Source: Methanofervidicoccus sp. A16 (GTDB lineage Archaea > AGJL01 > Methanococci > Methanococcales > Methanococcaceae). Taken from it: DNA of 64,000 bases. Shown here piece after piece: positions 8,563 to 18,065 of the stretch. The stretch lies in contig NZ_CP022242.1 in assembly GCF_003351865.1 (NCBI RefSeq), positions 1,426,001 to 1,490,000 on the forward strand. The letters run 5' to 3'. The number at the start of each line of letters is the position of its first letter. Within the stretch, counting starts at the first letter, position 1. The notes under the pieces were generated by a model. The model did no database searches, was not told the origin of the DNA, and saw only the letters and a program-made list of their open reading frames with translations. The position numbers were made by a program, and so were the translations under genes.

Positions 8563-9828
8563 TTAGTAGCAGTCAAACCTTGTAGATGGTGTTATCTCTC
8601 CCTTGAGGTTCTTAGTTAGTAGCCTCTTAGCCTCTTCCAATGGATAGTTTCCAAGTAGATACATCATCTTAACTAACGCCACTTCAGGGAGCACGTCCTC
8701 ACAGGGTATTACACCTAACCTTAGAAGTTTTCTACCATTGGAGTATACGTTCATATTTACCCTACCATTTATACACTGGGAGGTCATAGTCACTAAAACA
8801 CCCCTATCTACAGCATACTTTATGTTATCGAAGATAGTCTCTGGAGCATGTCCTAACCCGGTGCCTTCAAGTAGGATACCTTTATACCCCCTATCTACAT
8901 AATAGTTAATTATCTCCCCATCTATTCCTGGATATACCTTTACTAGGGCCACTCTCTCCTCTAAATTGGTGTTTATTTCAACCTTAGGATCCTCTCCCTC
9001 TACCCTTTCTACATCCTTTAGATACTCTATCTTTCTTAAAGTTGGGTATATCTTTGCAAGGGGTATAGTATTCACAGATCTAAAGGCGTCCCTTCTGGAG
9101 GTGTGGCACTTCCTAACCTTTACACCCTCGTGGAGGTATGTAAAGGTGTCTCCACTTTCTCCATGCATAACAACGTAGACTCCTTTTATAGGTTCCGTGG
9201 CAGCCATCACTGCAGATATAAGGTTCAGAGAGGCGTCTGAGGAGGGCCTATCACTACTCCTCTGGGCACCTACGAGTACGATAGGTATGTTAGTTTCTAC
9301 CATAAAGGAAAGTGCAGCAGATGTGTAGTGCATAGTATCGGTACCGTGGGTTATAACGATCCCCTCTGCTCCACTTTCCACCTCTCTTTTTATCTCCTCT
9401 GCAATCCTTTTCCAATGGAGAGGTAATATATTCTCACTTAGTATGTTCATAAGGGGCCTACCTGATATATTTCCAATCTCCAACAACTCTGGAAATGTAA
9501 GTATTAAATCCTCTGCAGTAAATGCTGGATGAACTGCACCAGTGTTGTAATCCACCCGTGACGCAACAGTACCACCAGTGGATAGAATAGAGATGTTTTT
9601 TAGGTTTTCCCTCTTTTCAAGGGCAATCTCTGGTTTTGTATACTTTGGAGTTTCTCCACCTTCTATCTTTTTTATGGATACTATCCGCCTCTTTGAAATA
9701 CCTACGTTGTATCCATTTTTCATCTTGATAACGAGGATATCTTCATCTAAGGAGGGCATTACTATACCTGTATATTGAGTATTTTCTGTTTTTACAGAGA
9801 CTAGGTCTCCAATTTGATAGTTGTCCAT
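8563..9828 (-). CDS. gatD: Glutamyl-tRNA(Gln) amidotransferase subunit D
   Basis: GatD is the asparaginase-like subunit that frees ammonia from glutamine for the archaeal GatDE complex, which converts Glu-tRNA(Gln) to Gln-tRNA(Gln). An N-terminal beta-barrel domain (about residues 1-70, [15 protein letters not shown]) distinguishes it from plain asparaginase. The catalytic motifs follow: [13 protein letters not shown] with the first Thr and [14 protein letters not shown] with the Thr-Asp pair, then a Lys in the LVGAQR block. The length of 421 residues is normal. The partner gatE is not in the window. Reading starts at an ATG at 9828 with a GGTGG-like box upstream. Confidence 0.95.
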   Translation of the reverse strand: MDNYQIGDLVSVKTENTQYTGIVMPSLDEDILVIKMKNGYNVGISKRRIVSIKKIEGGETPKYTKPEIALEKRENLKNISILSTGGTVASRVDYNTGAVHPAFTAEDLILTFPELLEIGNISGRPLMNILSENILPLHWKRIAEEIKREVESGAEGIVITHGTDTMHYTSAALSFMVETNIPIVLVGAQRSSDRPSSDASLNLISAVMAATEPIKGVYVVMHGESGDTFTYLHEGVKVRKCHTSRRDAFRSVNTIPLAKIYPTLRKIEYLKDVERVEGEDPKVEINTNLEERVALVKVYPGIDGEIINYYVDRGYKGILLEGTGLGHAPETIFDNIKYAVDRGVLVTMTSQCINGRVNMNVYSNGRKLLRLGVIPCEDVLPEVALVKMMYLLGNYPLEEAKRLLTKNLKGEITPSTRFDCY

Positions 9829-10508
9829 TTTTCCACCATTTTAGGATATTTTTACAGTTCGAAGTAAAAAATATAGATATATGTTAATAGGAACAAGTTA
9901 GGTTTTATTATATTTATTATAAATTTAATATAATAAACTAAAATTACCAACATTAATAAAAATATGCTCCAATTCAACAGTTTCATAATAAAAATAATAA
10001 AAAATTTAAATAAAAAATTTAAAAATTATAATAATAATGTTATTTTATTAATAAGTATGTAAAAAATCTCATACATTATGCTTTATCTTAATAATAATCT
10101 TAAAACACTATAAAAAAAGGATAATTTTATGTTCTTTTGGTAGAATTCCATCTATAACTCCTATAGAATCTGTATATCTTTAAGAGAAATATTTTAAAAA
10201 ATAATAGTTAAAATTTTTCCATTTTAATATCAATTACTACTTTGTTATATGACCATCACATCAAAAATAACAATTGAAACGATAATCTTATTGGGAAGAA
10301 TCCATACCTTTTATTTTTGGTACCAAGAGCATCTAAAAATACCCTATTAGTCCTTTTTATTATTATTTTCCAATTTTATTAATTAATTTTATAATAATTA
10401 TTTTATTATAATTAGAATAATAACTTCTTTATTATTGTCATAAACTATAACTATTTTAACTTCTAAAAAATATATACAGATCTAAATTATAAAGAATTAT
10501 GGGATATC
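9829..10508. other. AT-rich intergenic region without recognised features
   Basis: About 680 bp between the divergent gatD and the permease gene. I see only A/T-rich sequence, no MITE end with the TTCCCATCA motif, no GC-rich island suggesting an RNA gene, and no reading frame with a ribosome binding site. Two TATA-like stretches near 10470 and 9870 probably serve the flanking genes. Confidence 0.5.
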
Positions 10509-11549
10509 ATGGATAATACAGAGTTTAAAATATTAACGAGAATCTTTGTGGCATCTGTATTTCTCCTAGTTTTATATTTAATATATCCTTTTATAGACGC
10601 TATAGCCCTCTCCTGCGCATTTGCATATATGGGCAAACCTATATACGATGGAGTTAGGAAATACCTTGGAAGATCTACTTCTGCGCTGATCTGTCTTCTT
10701 ATTTTTATAATTCCAACGGTACTAGTAGGTATTATAGTGTTGAGAGATTTAACAATGTTTATACTTCAGATAGATATTCAGAGTGCTATTAACTCTTTAA
10801 ATACCACTTTAACTGAAATATCCAACCAACTAGGTTATAACCTCCATATAAACGAAGGTACTGTAGTAAAAAATATATTACAGATTTGGACATATTTAGA
10901 GCCTCATATAAGAGAATTGGCATTTCAAGTTATGGCTCTTCCAATACTTCTTATAAAGGTACTTGTAATTTTGTTTTTAACCTATTATCTTTTAAAAGAT
11001 GGAGATGTCATTAAAAAAGTAATAATTTCCCATGTTCCTAAGGAATATCATCAAAAGACAGAGATATTCTTGGATAAACTAAATGAATCTTATAAAAATT
11101 TGTTCATAGGCAATGCTTTAACATCCATTGTTATCGGAATCATGGCAGGTATAGGGTTCTACATATTTAACGTACCTAATCCTTTCATATTAGCAGTTTT
11201 AACAGGTATATTTGCACTGTTGCCAGTAGTAGGAGGCTGGACTGTTTATATACCTTTATCTTTGTACTATATCTTAATAGGGGAGATCTTAAAAGGTATA
11301 GGGATATTTATCTTTGGCTCAATATTTCTATCCCTTCTACCTGATTTCGTAGTAAGACCTCTTATCGTAAAAAATGAGAGTAATATCCATCCTTCTCTCG
11401 TTTTAATAGCCTTCTTAATGGGACCTCTCACCTTAGGACTTGGAGGTTTTGCTATAGGGCCGTTGATTATTGGAGCCTTCGATGCTATATGTAGGATAAA
11501 ACTAGAGGAGGAAAAGTATAAAGATGAAGAGAATAATCAGACAATTTAA
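10509..11549 (+). CDS. AI-2E family transporter (UPF0118 permease)
   Basis: A 346-residue polytopic membrane protein of the AI-2E exporter family, named after E. coli TqsA but with varied substrates, including Na+(Li+)/H+ exchange in some relatives. Hydrophobic segments occur near residues 10-45, 65-90, 150-175, 205-235, 240-300 and 305-335, with the soluble stretch (about 90-150) after the third helix that is typical. The motifs YYLLKDGD, LPVVGGWTVYIP and GPLTLGLGGFAIGPLIIG are family hallmarks. The gene stands alone and is followed by a tRNA gene on the other strand. Substrate cannot be inferred. Confidence 0.85.
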   Translation: MDNTEFKILTRIFVASVFLLVLYLIYPFIDAIALSCAFAYMGKPIYDGVRKYLGRSTSALICLLIFIIPTVLVGIIVLRDLTMFILQIDIQSAINSLNTTLTEISNQLGYNLHINEGTVVKNILQIWTYLEPHIRELAFQVMALPILLIKVLVILFLTYYLLKDGDVIKKVIISHVPKEYHQKTEIFLDKLNESYKNLFIGNALTSIVIGIMAGIGFYIFNVPNPFILAVLTGIFALLPVVGGWTVYIPLSLYYILIGEILKGIGIFIFGSIFLSLLPDFVVRPLIVKNESNIHPSLVLIAFLMGPLTLGLGGFAIGPLIIGAFDAICRIKLEEEKYKDEENNQTI

Positions 11550-11592
11550 ATATCTAAAAATATGAATTATAGGAAATATAAAAAATATCTTA

Positions 11593-11681
11593 TGGCGCGG
11601 AGGCCGAGATTTGAACTCGGGAAGGGCATACGCCCAACGGGATTAGCAGTCCCGCGCCGTACCAGGCTGGGCCACCTCCGC
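11593..11681 (-). tRNA. tRNA-Ser (GCU)
   Basis: The minus strand folds as a class II tRNA. The acceptor stem is GCGGAGG with CCTCCGC, the anticodon stem-loop is CGGGA-CTGCTAA-TCCCG with anticodon GCT, a variable arm (TTGGGCGTATGCCC) is present, and the T arm contains GAGTTCAAATCTC. Discriminator G and an encoded CCA end the gene at 11593. The long variable arm and the GCU anticodon agree on serine (AGC/AGU codons). No intron is visible. Confidence 0.96.
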
Positions 11682-11863
11682 ACCAAATCCATTATAGTAA
11701 AAATATATTACTACTATATAAACTTTTCGATTAATGATCATCAATATCATAATTTTAAAGAATACTAGTTAATAAAAGATACTAACGTAAGTTATATATA
11801 CTAAGATAAAATAGAAATGAGTATCTTTACTTTTATACTGTTAAAAATTGAGAAGGTGAAGGG

Positions 11864-12277
11864 ATGAGGGTGGTTAGCAACCGTGGGACAGCAATAGTTC
11901 CTGAATACAGTGAGGGTGCTATTAAACTAAAGATGGTAGATGAAAATGATAAAGAGATAGAATCAATAGAGATGGATCTTGAAAGTGCATCTCTACTTAC
12001 AACTTTACTAGACTATGGCGCCATATCTGCAGAGAATATAACCAAGGATTTCAAAAAAGACGGTGTAATGCTAAGAAGAATAAAGGATATTGGAACATGT
12101 TTTGCAGGTAATGGTAATAGGGTATCTATTGCCATCCTCCCTGCCGATGAGAGGAGAAGTGCATCTATACTTATAGGATTCCATAAGGGAAATAATCACT
12201 CCTCAATAATACTAAAACCAAAGAAGGTTGCCTACCTAAGTAAAATATTAACAAAGTTGATAATCTCCAATTTATAA
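11864..12277 (+). CDS. Uncharacterised small protein
   Basis: A 137-residue protein I do not recognise. It begins MRVVSNRGTAIVPEYSEGAI and appears to be an alpha-beta protein: strands near residues 1-30, a helix-rich stretch at 40-65 (MDLESASLLTTLLDYGAIS), then strands again around VSIAILPADERRSASILIGFH and a C-terminal helix. It has no signal peptide, no cysteine pair and no nucleotide-binding motif. A clean AGAAGGTGAAGGG ribosome binding site precedes the ATG, supporting expression. TATA-like ATATATACTAA lies about 70 bp upstream. It stands alone; nothing around it suggests a role. Confidence 0.65.
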   Translation: MRVVSNRGTAIVPEYSEGAIKLKMVDENDKEIESIEMDLESASLLTTLLDYGAISAENITKDFKKDGVMLRRIKDIGTCFAGNGNRVSIAILPADERRSASILIGFHKGNNHSSIILKPKKVAYLSKILTKLIISNL

Positions 12278-12336
12278 TTATCTTATTTTACCTGTATCTC
12301 TCTATAAATACTAAAACTAAAATTAATAAGGTCGCT

Positions 12337-12399
12337 ACCTGTTTTTACAGGTTTTCAGCCGATAAGGAGAGGACTTCAATCTCTCTATAACTATTTTTT
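12337..12399 (+). other. Two hairpins followed by a T-run
   Basis: In the 284 bp gap after the previous gene lie two stem-loops: ACCTGT-TTTT-ACAGGT (12337-12352) and GAGAG-GACTTCAAT-CTCTC (12367-12385), followed by a run of T at 12393-12399. This segment is clearly less AT-rich than its surroundings. It could be the 3' end and terminator of the preceding transcript, or a small structured RNA or leader element of the permease operon starting at 12562. Confidence 0.4.
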
Positions 12400-12561
12400 T
12401 ATCACTATTTTTATTAAAATTCTTGATAAATAAAATATTTTTATATATTTTTAAAGTATTAGATAAAAAAGATCAAGAATAACGACTAATAAATTATATA
12501 AAATTAAAAAATTAAAAATAAAATAAAAAATTTAACTAAATATAAAAACAGAGAGGATATT

Positions 12562-13659
12562 ATGGACATCTCGGAACTACTTATCTACACCCTAAACACC
12601 ATGATAAAAACAATATTGGATTACCTAAGTATCAATAGAGTGATAGCATTAACATTTTCCTTTCTTATGGCAGGTGGTATTGCTACGATGATAAATAGGC
12701 AATTTATATTGAAGTACTTCGGTCCAGATACACCTAAGAGGATATCCTACCTCGTTGCCGCCGTAAGTGGATGTATCCTTGCAGTATGTTCCTGTACTAT
12801 TCTACCACTGATCTCCAGTCTCTACAAGCGGGGAGGAAGTATAGGGCCTGTTACCACCTTACTCTTTTCAGCACCTGCTATTAACGTCCTTGCAATTTTT
12901 TACTCTGCCGCAGTTTTTGGATGGGACATTGGATTTTTAAGGGCATTATATGCTGTATCCTTCTCTATAGTTATAGGTCTAGCCATGGAATTACTTTTTG
13001 AAAGAGGGGGTAAAAAGAGAGAGAGTAAAGGTATAAGGAGAAGTGTAAGTAGTATTACCTCTAGACCTTGGTATCAAACTCTGACATTTTTCCTAATACA
13101 GTTGTTGATACTCATCGTTATAACAGCCTCTCCAAAGTTTGTACCTCTTCTAAATATACCTGTCTATGGTGGAATACTAACTAAACATATTGTTACAGCC
13201 ATCCTCATTGTAATCTTGGCTATAGTGGTAAAGAGATGGTATAAACCTGAGGAGATAAAAGCCTGGCTCCTAGAGAGTTATATCTTAATGAAGATGCTAT
13301 TCCCTCTCCTAATAATAGGGGTGGCCATTGCAGGCTTAATAAGTGTATTCGTTCCACCTGAGTACATTAGTAGATACGTTGGTGGAAACTCCATATTTTC
13401 TAACTTCATAGCCTCCCTAGTAGGAGCCCTTATGTACTTTGCAACATTGACCGAGGTGCCTATTGTAAAAACGTTGATGGACCTAGGGATGGGTGTTGGG
13501 CCTGCTATGGCTCTACTCTTAGCAGGTCCAAGTTTAAGTATCCCTACTGTACTTACAATCTCTAGGGTATTTGGAAGTATAAAGGCTATTACCTACTTAG
13601 CCCTTGTAGTGATACTCTCCACATTTGCAGGGTATATCACTGGTATTATATTACAATAA
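12562..13659 (+). CDS. ArsP/DUF318-type permease
   Basis: A 365-residue membrane protein of the PF03773 permease family, which includes the organoarsenical exporter ArsP. At least eight hydrophobic segments are visible. Three cysteines cluster in GCILAVCSCTILPL (Cys71, Cys76, Cys78), matching the family's CxC motif, followed by GPVTTLLFSAPAINVLA, a conserved pore segment; the same fold repeats after a charged loop (about residues 145-165) with LTEVPIVKTL and LLAGPSLSIPTVL. The next genes encode a thioredoxin-like protein and a CGGC-domain protein, a frequent company for this permease. Transport of a thiol-reactive metalloid or metal is inferred, not shown. Confidence 0.82.
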   Translation: MDISELLIYTLNTMIKTILDYLSINRVIALTFSFLMAGGIATMINRQFILKYFGPDTPKRISYLVAAVSGCILAVCSCTILPLISSLYKRGGSIGPVTTLLFSAPAINVLAIFYSAAVFGWDIGFLRALYAVSFSIVIGLAMELLFERGGKKRESKGIRRSVSSITSRPWYQTLTFFLIQLLILIVITASPKFVPLLNIPVYGGILTKHIVTAILIVILAIVVKRWYKPEEIKAWLLESYILMKMLFPLLIIGVAIAGLISVFVPPEYISRYVGGNSIFSNFIASLVGALMYFATLTEVPIVKTLMDLGMGVGPAMALLLAGPSLSIPTVLTISRVFGSIKAITYLALVVILSTFAGYITGIILQ

Positions 13660-13722
13660 AAAATTATAAAAATTTTTAGCGACAATAGATTGTAGGTAAA
13701 GGAAAAAATAACTGGTGATAAT

Positions 13723-13965
13723 GTGATAATCAGAGTACTAGGAACAGGATGTCCCAAGTGTAAGAAAACCTATGAGAATGTTAAGAAGGCTGTAGAGGAG
13801 TTAGGTATAGATGCAGAAATTATAAAGGTTGAAAACATAGACGAGATATCTGAATGGGTAATGCTTACTCCAGGGGTGGTTTTTGACGATGTCGTAGTAT
13901 TTGAGGGGAAGATACCAACTGTAGAGGATGTAAAGAGAGGATTAAAGGAGTATCTAGAAGGTTAA
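13723..13965 (+). CDS. Small thioredoxin-like redox protein (MTH895 type)
   Basis: An 80-residue thioredoxin-fold protein beginning MIIRVLGTGCPKCKKTYENV, with the redox pair Cys10-Cys13 in a CPKC motif. The cis-proline region is TPGVVFDDVVVFEG. This is the small archaeal family typified by MTH895. The start is GTG: GGTGATAAT directly before it provides the ribosome binding site, while the overlapping ATG is out of frame and runs into a stop at once. It lies 63 bp after the permease and 16 bp before the CGGC gene, so it is probably the reductant of that small operon. Confidence 0.85.
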   Translation: MIIRVLGTGCPKCKKTYENVKKAVEELGIDAEIIKVENIDEISEWVMLTPGVVFDDVVVFEGKIPTVEDVKRGLKEYLEG

Positions 13966-13981
13966 AGATGATGGTGATATT

Positions 13982-14371
13982 ATGAAGGTTGGAATAATAG
14001 CATGTGAAAAGATGGTTATGGCAGGATGTCCTGGAAAGGAAGCATGTGTATCCTGTTTTAAGGCTATAAATGAAAAAAGTGGAGCCTTTGAAAGATACAA
14101 AGATGTGGAGTTAGTGGCATTCACCACCTGTGGAGGGTGTCCAGGTAAGAGATTCCCATCTAGAATAAAACTCCTTAAAAATGCCTGTGATGCAGAGGCT
14201 GTCCATATAGCAAACTGCACTCTTTTAGAGCCTAAATGTCCATATATAGATATTGAAAAAATTACTGAAAAGTTAATGAGGGAGTTGGAGATTCCTATAG
14301 TATTGGGCACACATAAGGCTATAAAAAAAGATATTGTAGTATGTACCTGTGGAGATGAGGAAAAAGAGTAA
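13982..14371 (+). CDS. CGGC-domain cysteine-rich protein
   Basis: A 129-residue protein of the CGGC family (PF08821), named for the motif seen here at residues 50-53 within AFTTCGGCPGKRF. Additional cysteines at 8, 16, 22 and 25 (MAGCPGKEACVSC), in ANCTLLEPKCPY and at the C terminus (VVCTCGDEE) suggest a metal or Fe-S site. The family is found in anaerobes and is presumed to bind metal; its reaction is unknown. It follows the thioredoxin-like gene after 16 bp and has a GATGGTGATATT site before the ATG. Confidence 0.82.
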   Translation: MKVGIIACEKMVMAGCPGKEACVSCFKAINEKSGAFERYKDVELVAFTTCGGCPGKRFPSRIKLLKNACDAEAVHIANCTLLEPKCPYIDIEKITEKLMRELEIPIVLGTHKAIKKDIVVCTCGDEEKE

Positions 14372-14473
14372 AAAGATTGGATTATTATTTTATCTTTTTT
14401 ATTTAATTATAATTAAATTTATTATATAATTATTGTTAAAACTTATTTTATAAACTTTTTTGAGGGATGTATA

Positions 14474-15952
14474 ATGAAGGAGGTTGTAGGCACAACAGTA
14501 TCTATCTGCCCTAAATGTTATAAAAAGATCCCTGCCACCCTCTACGAAGAGGATGGTAAGGTATTTATAGAAAAAACATGCCCTGAACATGGAAAATTTA
14601 GAGATATCTACTGGGGTGATGCAGAGTTATATAAGAAGTATAACAGTTATCAGTATATAAGTAGTATTGAGGTAACCCATAGTAAGACAGAAAAAGGCTG
14701 TCCATACGACTGTGGATTATGTCCCAACCATAAAACAACAACTGTACTTGCAAATATCGATTTAACTAACAGATGTAATTTGAACTGTCCCATATGTTTT
14801 GCAAATGCAGGTAAAACTGGGGTAGTCTATGAGCCAACTTTTCAGGAAGTAAAGAGGATGATGGAGATCTTAAGAAGTGAGATTCCACCTACTCCCGCCA
14901 TACAGTTTGCAGGGGGAGAGCCTACACTGAGGAAGGACCTCTTCGATATTATAAAGTTGGCCAAGGAAATGGGATTTCTACATATCCAATTGGCTACAAA
15001 CGGTATAAAGTTAAAAAACAAAGAGTATTTAAGAGAACTTAAAGAGGCAGGTTTATCTACAATCTATCTCCAATTTGATGGAATGTCAGAGAAACCCTAT
15101 TTAATTGCCAGAGGAAAGAACCTTCTACCATTTAAGATGAAGGTAATTGAGAACTGTAGAGAGGTAGGATTCAACAGTGTAGTTCTCGTTCCTACCTTAG
15201 TAAGGGGAGTTAACGATGGAGAGGTTGGAGATATAATAAACTATGCAGTTGAAAATTTTGACGTTGTTAGAGGTGTTAACTTTCAACCAGTCTCTTTTAC
15301 TGGCAGAACAGATGAGAAGAAGAGACTTGAGAGTAGGATAACAATTCCCGACTTTATGAAATTAGTTGAAGAGCAAACTAACGGAGAGATCTCTAGGGAC
15401 GACTTCTATCCAGTGCCTGTTGTTGCTCCAATATCTTCATTTGTTGAAAGTATATCAAATATGAAAAAACCTATTTTAGGATCCCATCAACACTGTGGAG
15501 TATCCACCTATGTATTCGTTGAAGATGGTAAGATGATCCCTATTACAAGGTTCTTTGATGTTGAGGGCTTTTTGGAGATTATAAGGGAGAAAAATGAGGA
15601 GTTAAAAGATTCAAAAAAGGGTAAAATTAGATCTGTTTTAGATCTAAGTATAAATATATTGAAACTAATTGATAGAGAAAAGGCACCTAAAAGTATCAAT
15701 GTAAAAAATTTTGCCAACGTTATAATAGGGATATTGAAAGGTAACTACAATTCACTTGCCAAGTTACACCATAACCTCCTTATGATAAGTTGTATGCACT
15801 TTATGGATCCCTATAACTTCGATATAAGGAGATGTGAAAGGTGCTGTATCCACTACGCCATTCCAGATGGGAGGGTCATACCTTTCTGTACCTTCAATAC
15901 CATCCACAGACCTTTAATGTTCAATAAAAATAATAAAAATAAAGATAATTAA
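14474..15952 (+). CDS. Radical SAM protein of the Tes/MJ0619 family
   Basis: A 492-residue radical SAM enzyme. Cys101, Cys105 and Cys108 in NRCNLNCPICFA bind the SAM [4Fe-4S] cluster. Before it lie a rubredoxin-like CPKC (12-15) with CPEHG (36-40) and the extra cluster motif CPYDCGLCPNH (76-86). The C terminus has CMHFMDPYNFD and RCERCCIHYAIPDG, again cysteine-rich. QFAGGEPTLRKDL is the GGE motif. This layout matches MJ0619, described as a tetraether lipid synthase (Tes), earlier proposed to methylate methanopterin. Lipid crosslinking in a thermophile fits, but several paralogues exist in methanogens, so the exact substrate is inferred. A gap of 102 bp separates it from the CGGC gene; GAGGGATGTATA precedes the ATG. 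Confidence 0.78.
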   Translation: MKEVVGTTVSICPKCYKKIPATLYEEDGKVFIEKTCPEHGKFRDIYWGDAELYKKYNSYQYISSIEVTHSKTEKGCPYDCGLCPNHKTTTVLANIDLTNRCNLNCPICFANAGKTGVVYEPTFQEVKRMMEILRSEIPPTPAIQFAGGEPTLRKDLFDIIKLAKEMGFLHIQLATNGIKLKNKEYLRELKEAGLSTIYLQFDGMSEKPYLIARGKNLLPFKMKVIENCREVGFNSVVLVPTLVRGVNDGEVGDIINYAVENFDVVRGVNFQPVSFTGRTDEKKRLESRITIPDFMKLVEEQTNGEISRDDFYPVPVVAPISSFVESISNMKKPILGSHQHCGVSTYVFVEDGKMIPITRFFDVEGFLEIIREKNEELKDSKKGKIRSVLDLSINILKLIDREKAPKSINVKNFANVIIGILKGNYNSLAKLHHNLLMISCMHFMDPYNFDIRRCERCCIHYAIPDGRVIPFCTFNTIHRPLMFNKNNKNKDN

Positions 15953-15962
15953 AAAGATAATT

Positions 15963-16592
15963 ATGAAAATATACATTGTAGGTATAGGACCTGGATGTAA
16001 AGAGTACCTTACATTGAAGGCTGTTGAAACTGTAAGGGACGTTGACATAGTGGTAGGTAGTAGTAGAGCGTTGGAACTTTTCGATATTGAGGAGAATAGA
16101 AAGTATATTTTATCAAAAAATATTGTAGAAGATTTAAAAAAGATTATAGACTATAGTAAGAGAGAGAACAAAAGTATTGCCATACTATCAACAGGAGATC
16201 CCTGTTTCAGTGGATTGTTAAAGACCCTATTAAAATATAGTATAGTAGATAAGGATGACATAGAGGTTATATCTGGTATCTCTTCCATCCAAGTTGCAGC
16301 CTCTAAACTTAAAATCTCCTGGGAGGATTATCATATAGTCACCCTCCATGGAAAGGAGGAGAATAGAAAACTACTGTTAGAACTTGTCAAAGATAATAAA
16401 AAGGTGATCTTTTTACCTAATAAAAATCTAAAGGATGATGTAAAGTATCTAATAGAAAATGGAGTAGATGTAAATAGAAAAATAATAATATGTGAAAATC
16501 TAACATATCCTAATGAGAGGATAATAGAGTGTAGGTTGAAGGATGTCCTAGATTTGGAGTTATCCTATCTTTTAGTGTGTGTTATGGAATAA
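15963..16592 (+). CDS. cbiE: Cobalt-precorrin-7 C5-methyltransferase CbiE
   Basis: A 209-residue tetrapyrrole methylase (CbiE branch). The N terminus MKIYIVGIGPGCKEYLTLKA contains the GIGPG loop; VVGSSRAL, the STGDPCFSG SAM-binding block and the EVISGISSIQVAASKLKISWED block are conserved in CbiE. The enzyme methylates C5 in the anaerobic corrin pathway; the C15 methylation and decarboxylation partner CbiT is not in the window. It starts 10 bp after the radical SAM gene and its end lies close to the next gene, which suggests one transcript. Confidence 0.9.
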   Translation: MKIYIVGIGPGCKEYLTLKAVETVRDVDIVVGSSRALELFDIEENRKYILSKNIVEDLKKIIDYSKRENKSIAILSTGDPCFSGLLKTLLKYSIVDKDDIEVISGISSIQVAASKLKISWEDYHIVTLHGKEENRKLLLELVKDNKKVIFLPNKNLKDDVKYLIENGVDVNRKIIICENLTYPNERIIECRLKDVLDLELSYLLVCVME

Positions 16593-16611
16593 GAATAATA
16601 GGGGGATGGTT

Positions 16612-17307
16612 ATGTTTAAACTCTATAGTAGAACAAAGTACCTTCTATCTATTTTAATACTCTTCATTTTTGTACAGAGTATAAATTTAGTAAACGCTGA
16701 AGAATCTTTTAACAGTATAGTGGAGAACAGTCCATACCCAGAGTTTATATATATAGATAAAAATATACTACCTGAAGTTGTTAAAACCTCCGGTGTCCAC
16801 GTACCTTCCTTTTTATTCTTCTTCGTGGATGGAGTATACATCAATCTGGAAAACCCTGAAGAGAAGGCTATTAAGACACCTATGTGGTATTTATTGAAAA
16901 TAGTCAAATCCCTAAATCTACTAGATGAACTTGAATATATAAATCCAGAGAATGGTTTTGTATTTATAAACTCCAGATATGTAGGAAAACCTGTTTATTA
17001 TACCTCTATGGAGGTGCCACCTGGAGATATACTGGTATACTCTAAAGACCTTGTTAAAAGTATTAGGTTTGAGGGAGAGAATACCGCCTACGTTAACATA
17101 GTAATAAAAAAAGAGGAGTTGCCAGACACTTTAAGGGATGAACATATGTTAAAAAGAATGATAGAGAATAAGATAGAGAATATAAAAGATGTTAAAGTTA
17201 GAGAATTTAACGTTCAGATTCAAGGAGATCTGATACTTATTAATATGGAGATGGAGGCTAATATATTAGATATAGACAAACTAACAAGTATAGGAAATAT
17301 ACATTAA
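16612..17307 (+). CDS. Exported protein of unknown function
   Basis: The mature frame starts MFKLYSRTKYLLSILILF and has a typical Sec signal peptide: basic n-region, hydrophobic core, and a likely cleavage after VNAEE-like sequence near residue 30. The remaining 200 residues look like a soluble alpha-beta protein with no cysteine and no family I recognise. GVHVPSFLFFFVDGVYINLENPEEKAI suggests a pseudo-thioredoxin or similar pocket but this is speculative. The frame is open back to a GTG at 16579, overlapping cbiE. I prefer the ATG at 16612, since AGGGGG lies six bases before it; ATG at 16606 is an alternative. Confidence 0.65.
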   Translation: MFKLYSRTKYLLSILILFIFVQSINLVNAEESFNSIVENSPYPEFIYIDKNILPEVVKTSGVHVPSFLFFFVDGVYINLENPEEKAIKTPMWYLLKIVKSLNLLDELEYINPENGFVFINSRYVGKPVYYTSMEVPPGDILVYSKDLVKSIRFEGENTAYVNIVIKKEELPDTLRDEHMLKRMIENKIENIKDVKVREFNVQIQGDLILINMEMEANILDIDKLTSIGNIH

Positions 17308-17334
17308 AAATTATAAAAATAAAAGGGGATAAGT

Positions 17335-17637
17335 ATGGATATTCTTCAATTCTTACCTGATTTAGGTGTTGGATTTATAAGTGGGGTAATTGTAGGATGG
17401 GGGGTAAAGGTAGCCTTAAAAATCGTTGTCGCTCTAATAGCCCTTTATGTCTTAAGTTTGCTATATCTGGCGAAACTTGGAGTGATCACTATAAATAAAG
17501 ATGCTCTCTTAGGACTGTTGGGAAGTGTAGGAAATTCACTTGTATACTTTGGAGGGGAGATGGTAGGGTTGATCCATTCCATTTCCTTAGGTACTGGATT
17601 TGTAGCAGGGTTTATGGTAGGATTTAAGAAAGGGTAG
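17335..17637 (+). CDS. FUN14-family membrane protein
   Basis: A 100-residue protein with two or three membrane segments and the glycine-rich N terminus LPDLGVGFISGVIVGWGVKVALK that defines archaeal FUN14 proteins (PF04930). It continues with VALIALYVLSLLYLAKLGVITIN, and a C-terminal Gly-rich helix FVAGFMVGFKKG. Eukaryotic homologues sit in the mitochondrial outer membrane, but the archaeal role is unknown. It lies 27 bp after the exported protein with an AGGGGATAAGT site, and is likely the last gene of that transcript. Confidence 0.8.
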   Translation: MDILQFLPDLGVGFISGVIVGWGVKVALKIVVALIALYVLSLLYLAKLGVITINKDALLGLLGSVGNSLVYFGGEMVGLIHSISLGTGFVAGFMVGFKKG

Positions 17638-18065
17638 ATATTTGTTAAACGTCTAGAAATACTTTTATTAATTTGTCCAAATTATTATTAAAAGTCTATA
17701 AAAATTATAAAAATAATTAAACTAAGAATAACAAAAATCTTTTTTTAATAAAATAAAAAATTTATCTAATCGAATACAAATTTTAAAAAGGTGTATAAAC
17801 AGATAGATTAATGATAGAATACCTTTCTTACATCTTAAACTGTTTAGAAACACTCTGATAGCAAGGTTTTTTATTACAGTCATTAATAACAAAAATATTG
17901 CACTAAAAAATGATCGTTGTAGATTTTTAATAAAAAATAATAACACTTAAATAAAAGAACAAATTCCCTTATCAGTATAAGTTCCGTATTATAAAAGAAG
18001 GTTAACAGAAATCATTTTTCATTTTTTATATTTAAAGTAGGTTGGGAGGATAATAATTAAAATTT

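Noticed and set aside
11562-11768. A 68-codon plus-strand frame rich in Arg and Pro
   Set aside because: It runs across the reverse strand of the tRNA-Ser gene and has no family or ribosome binding site; it is an artefact of the tRNA's GC content.
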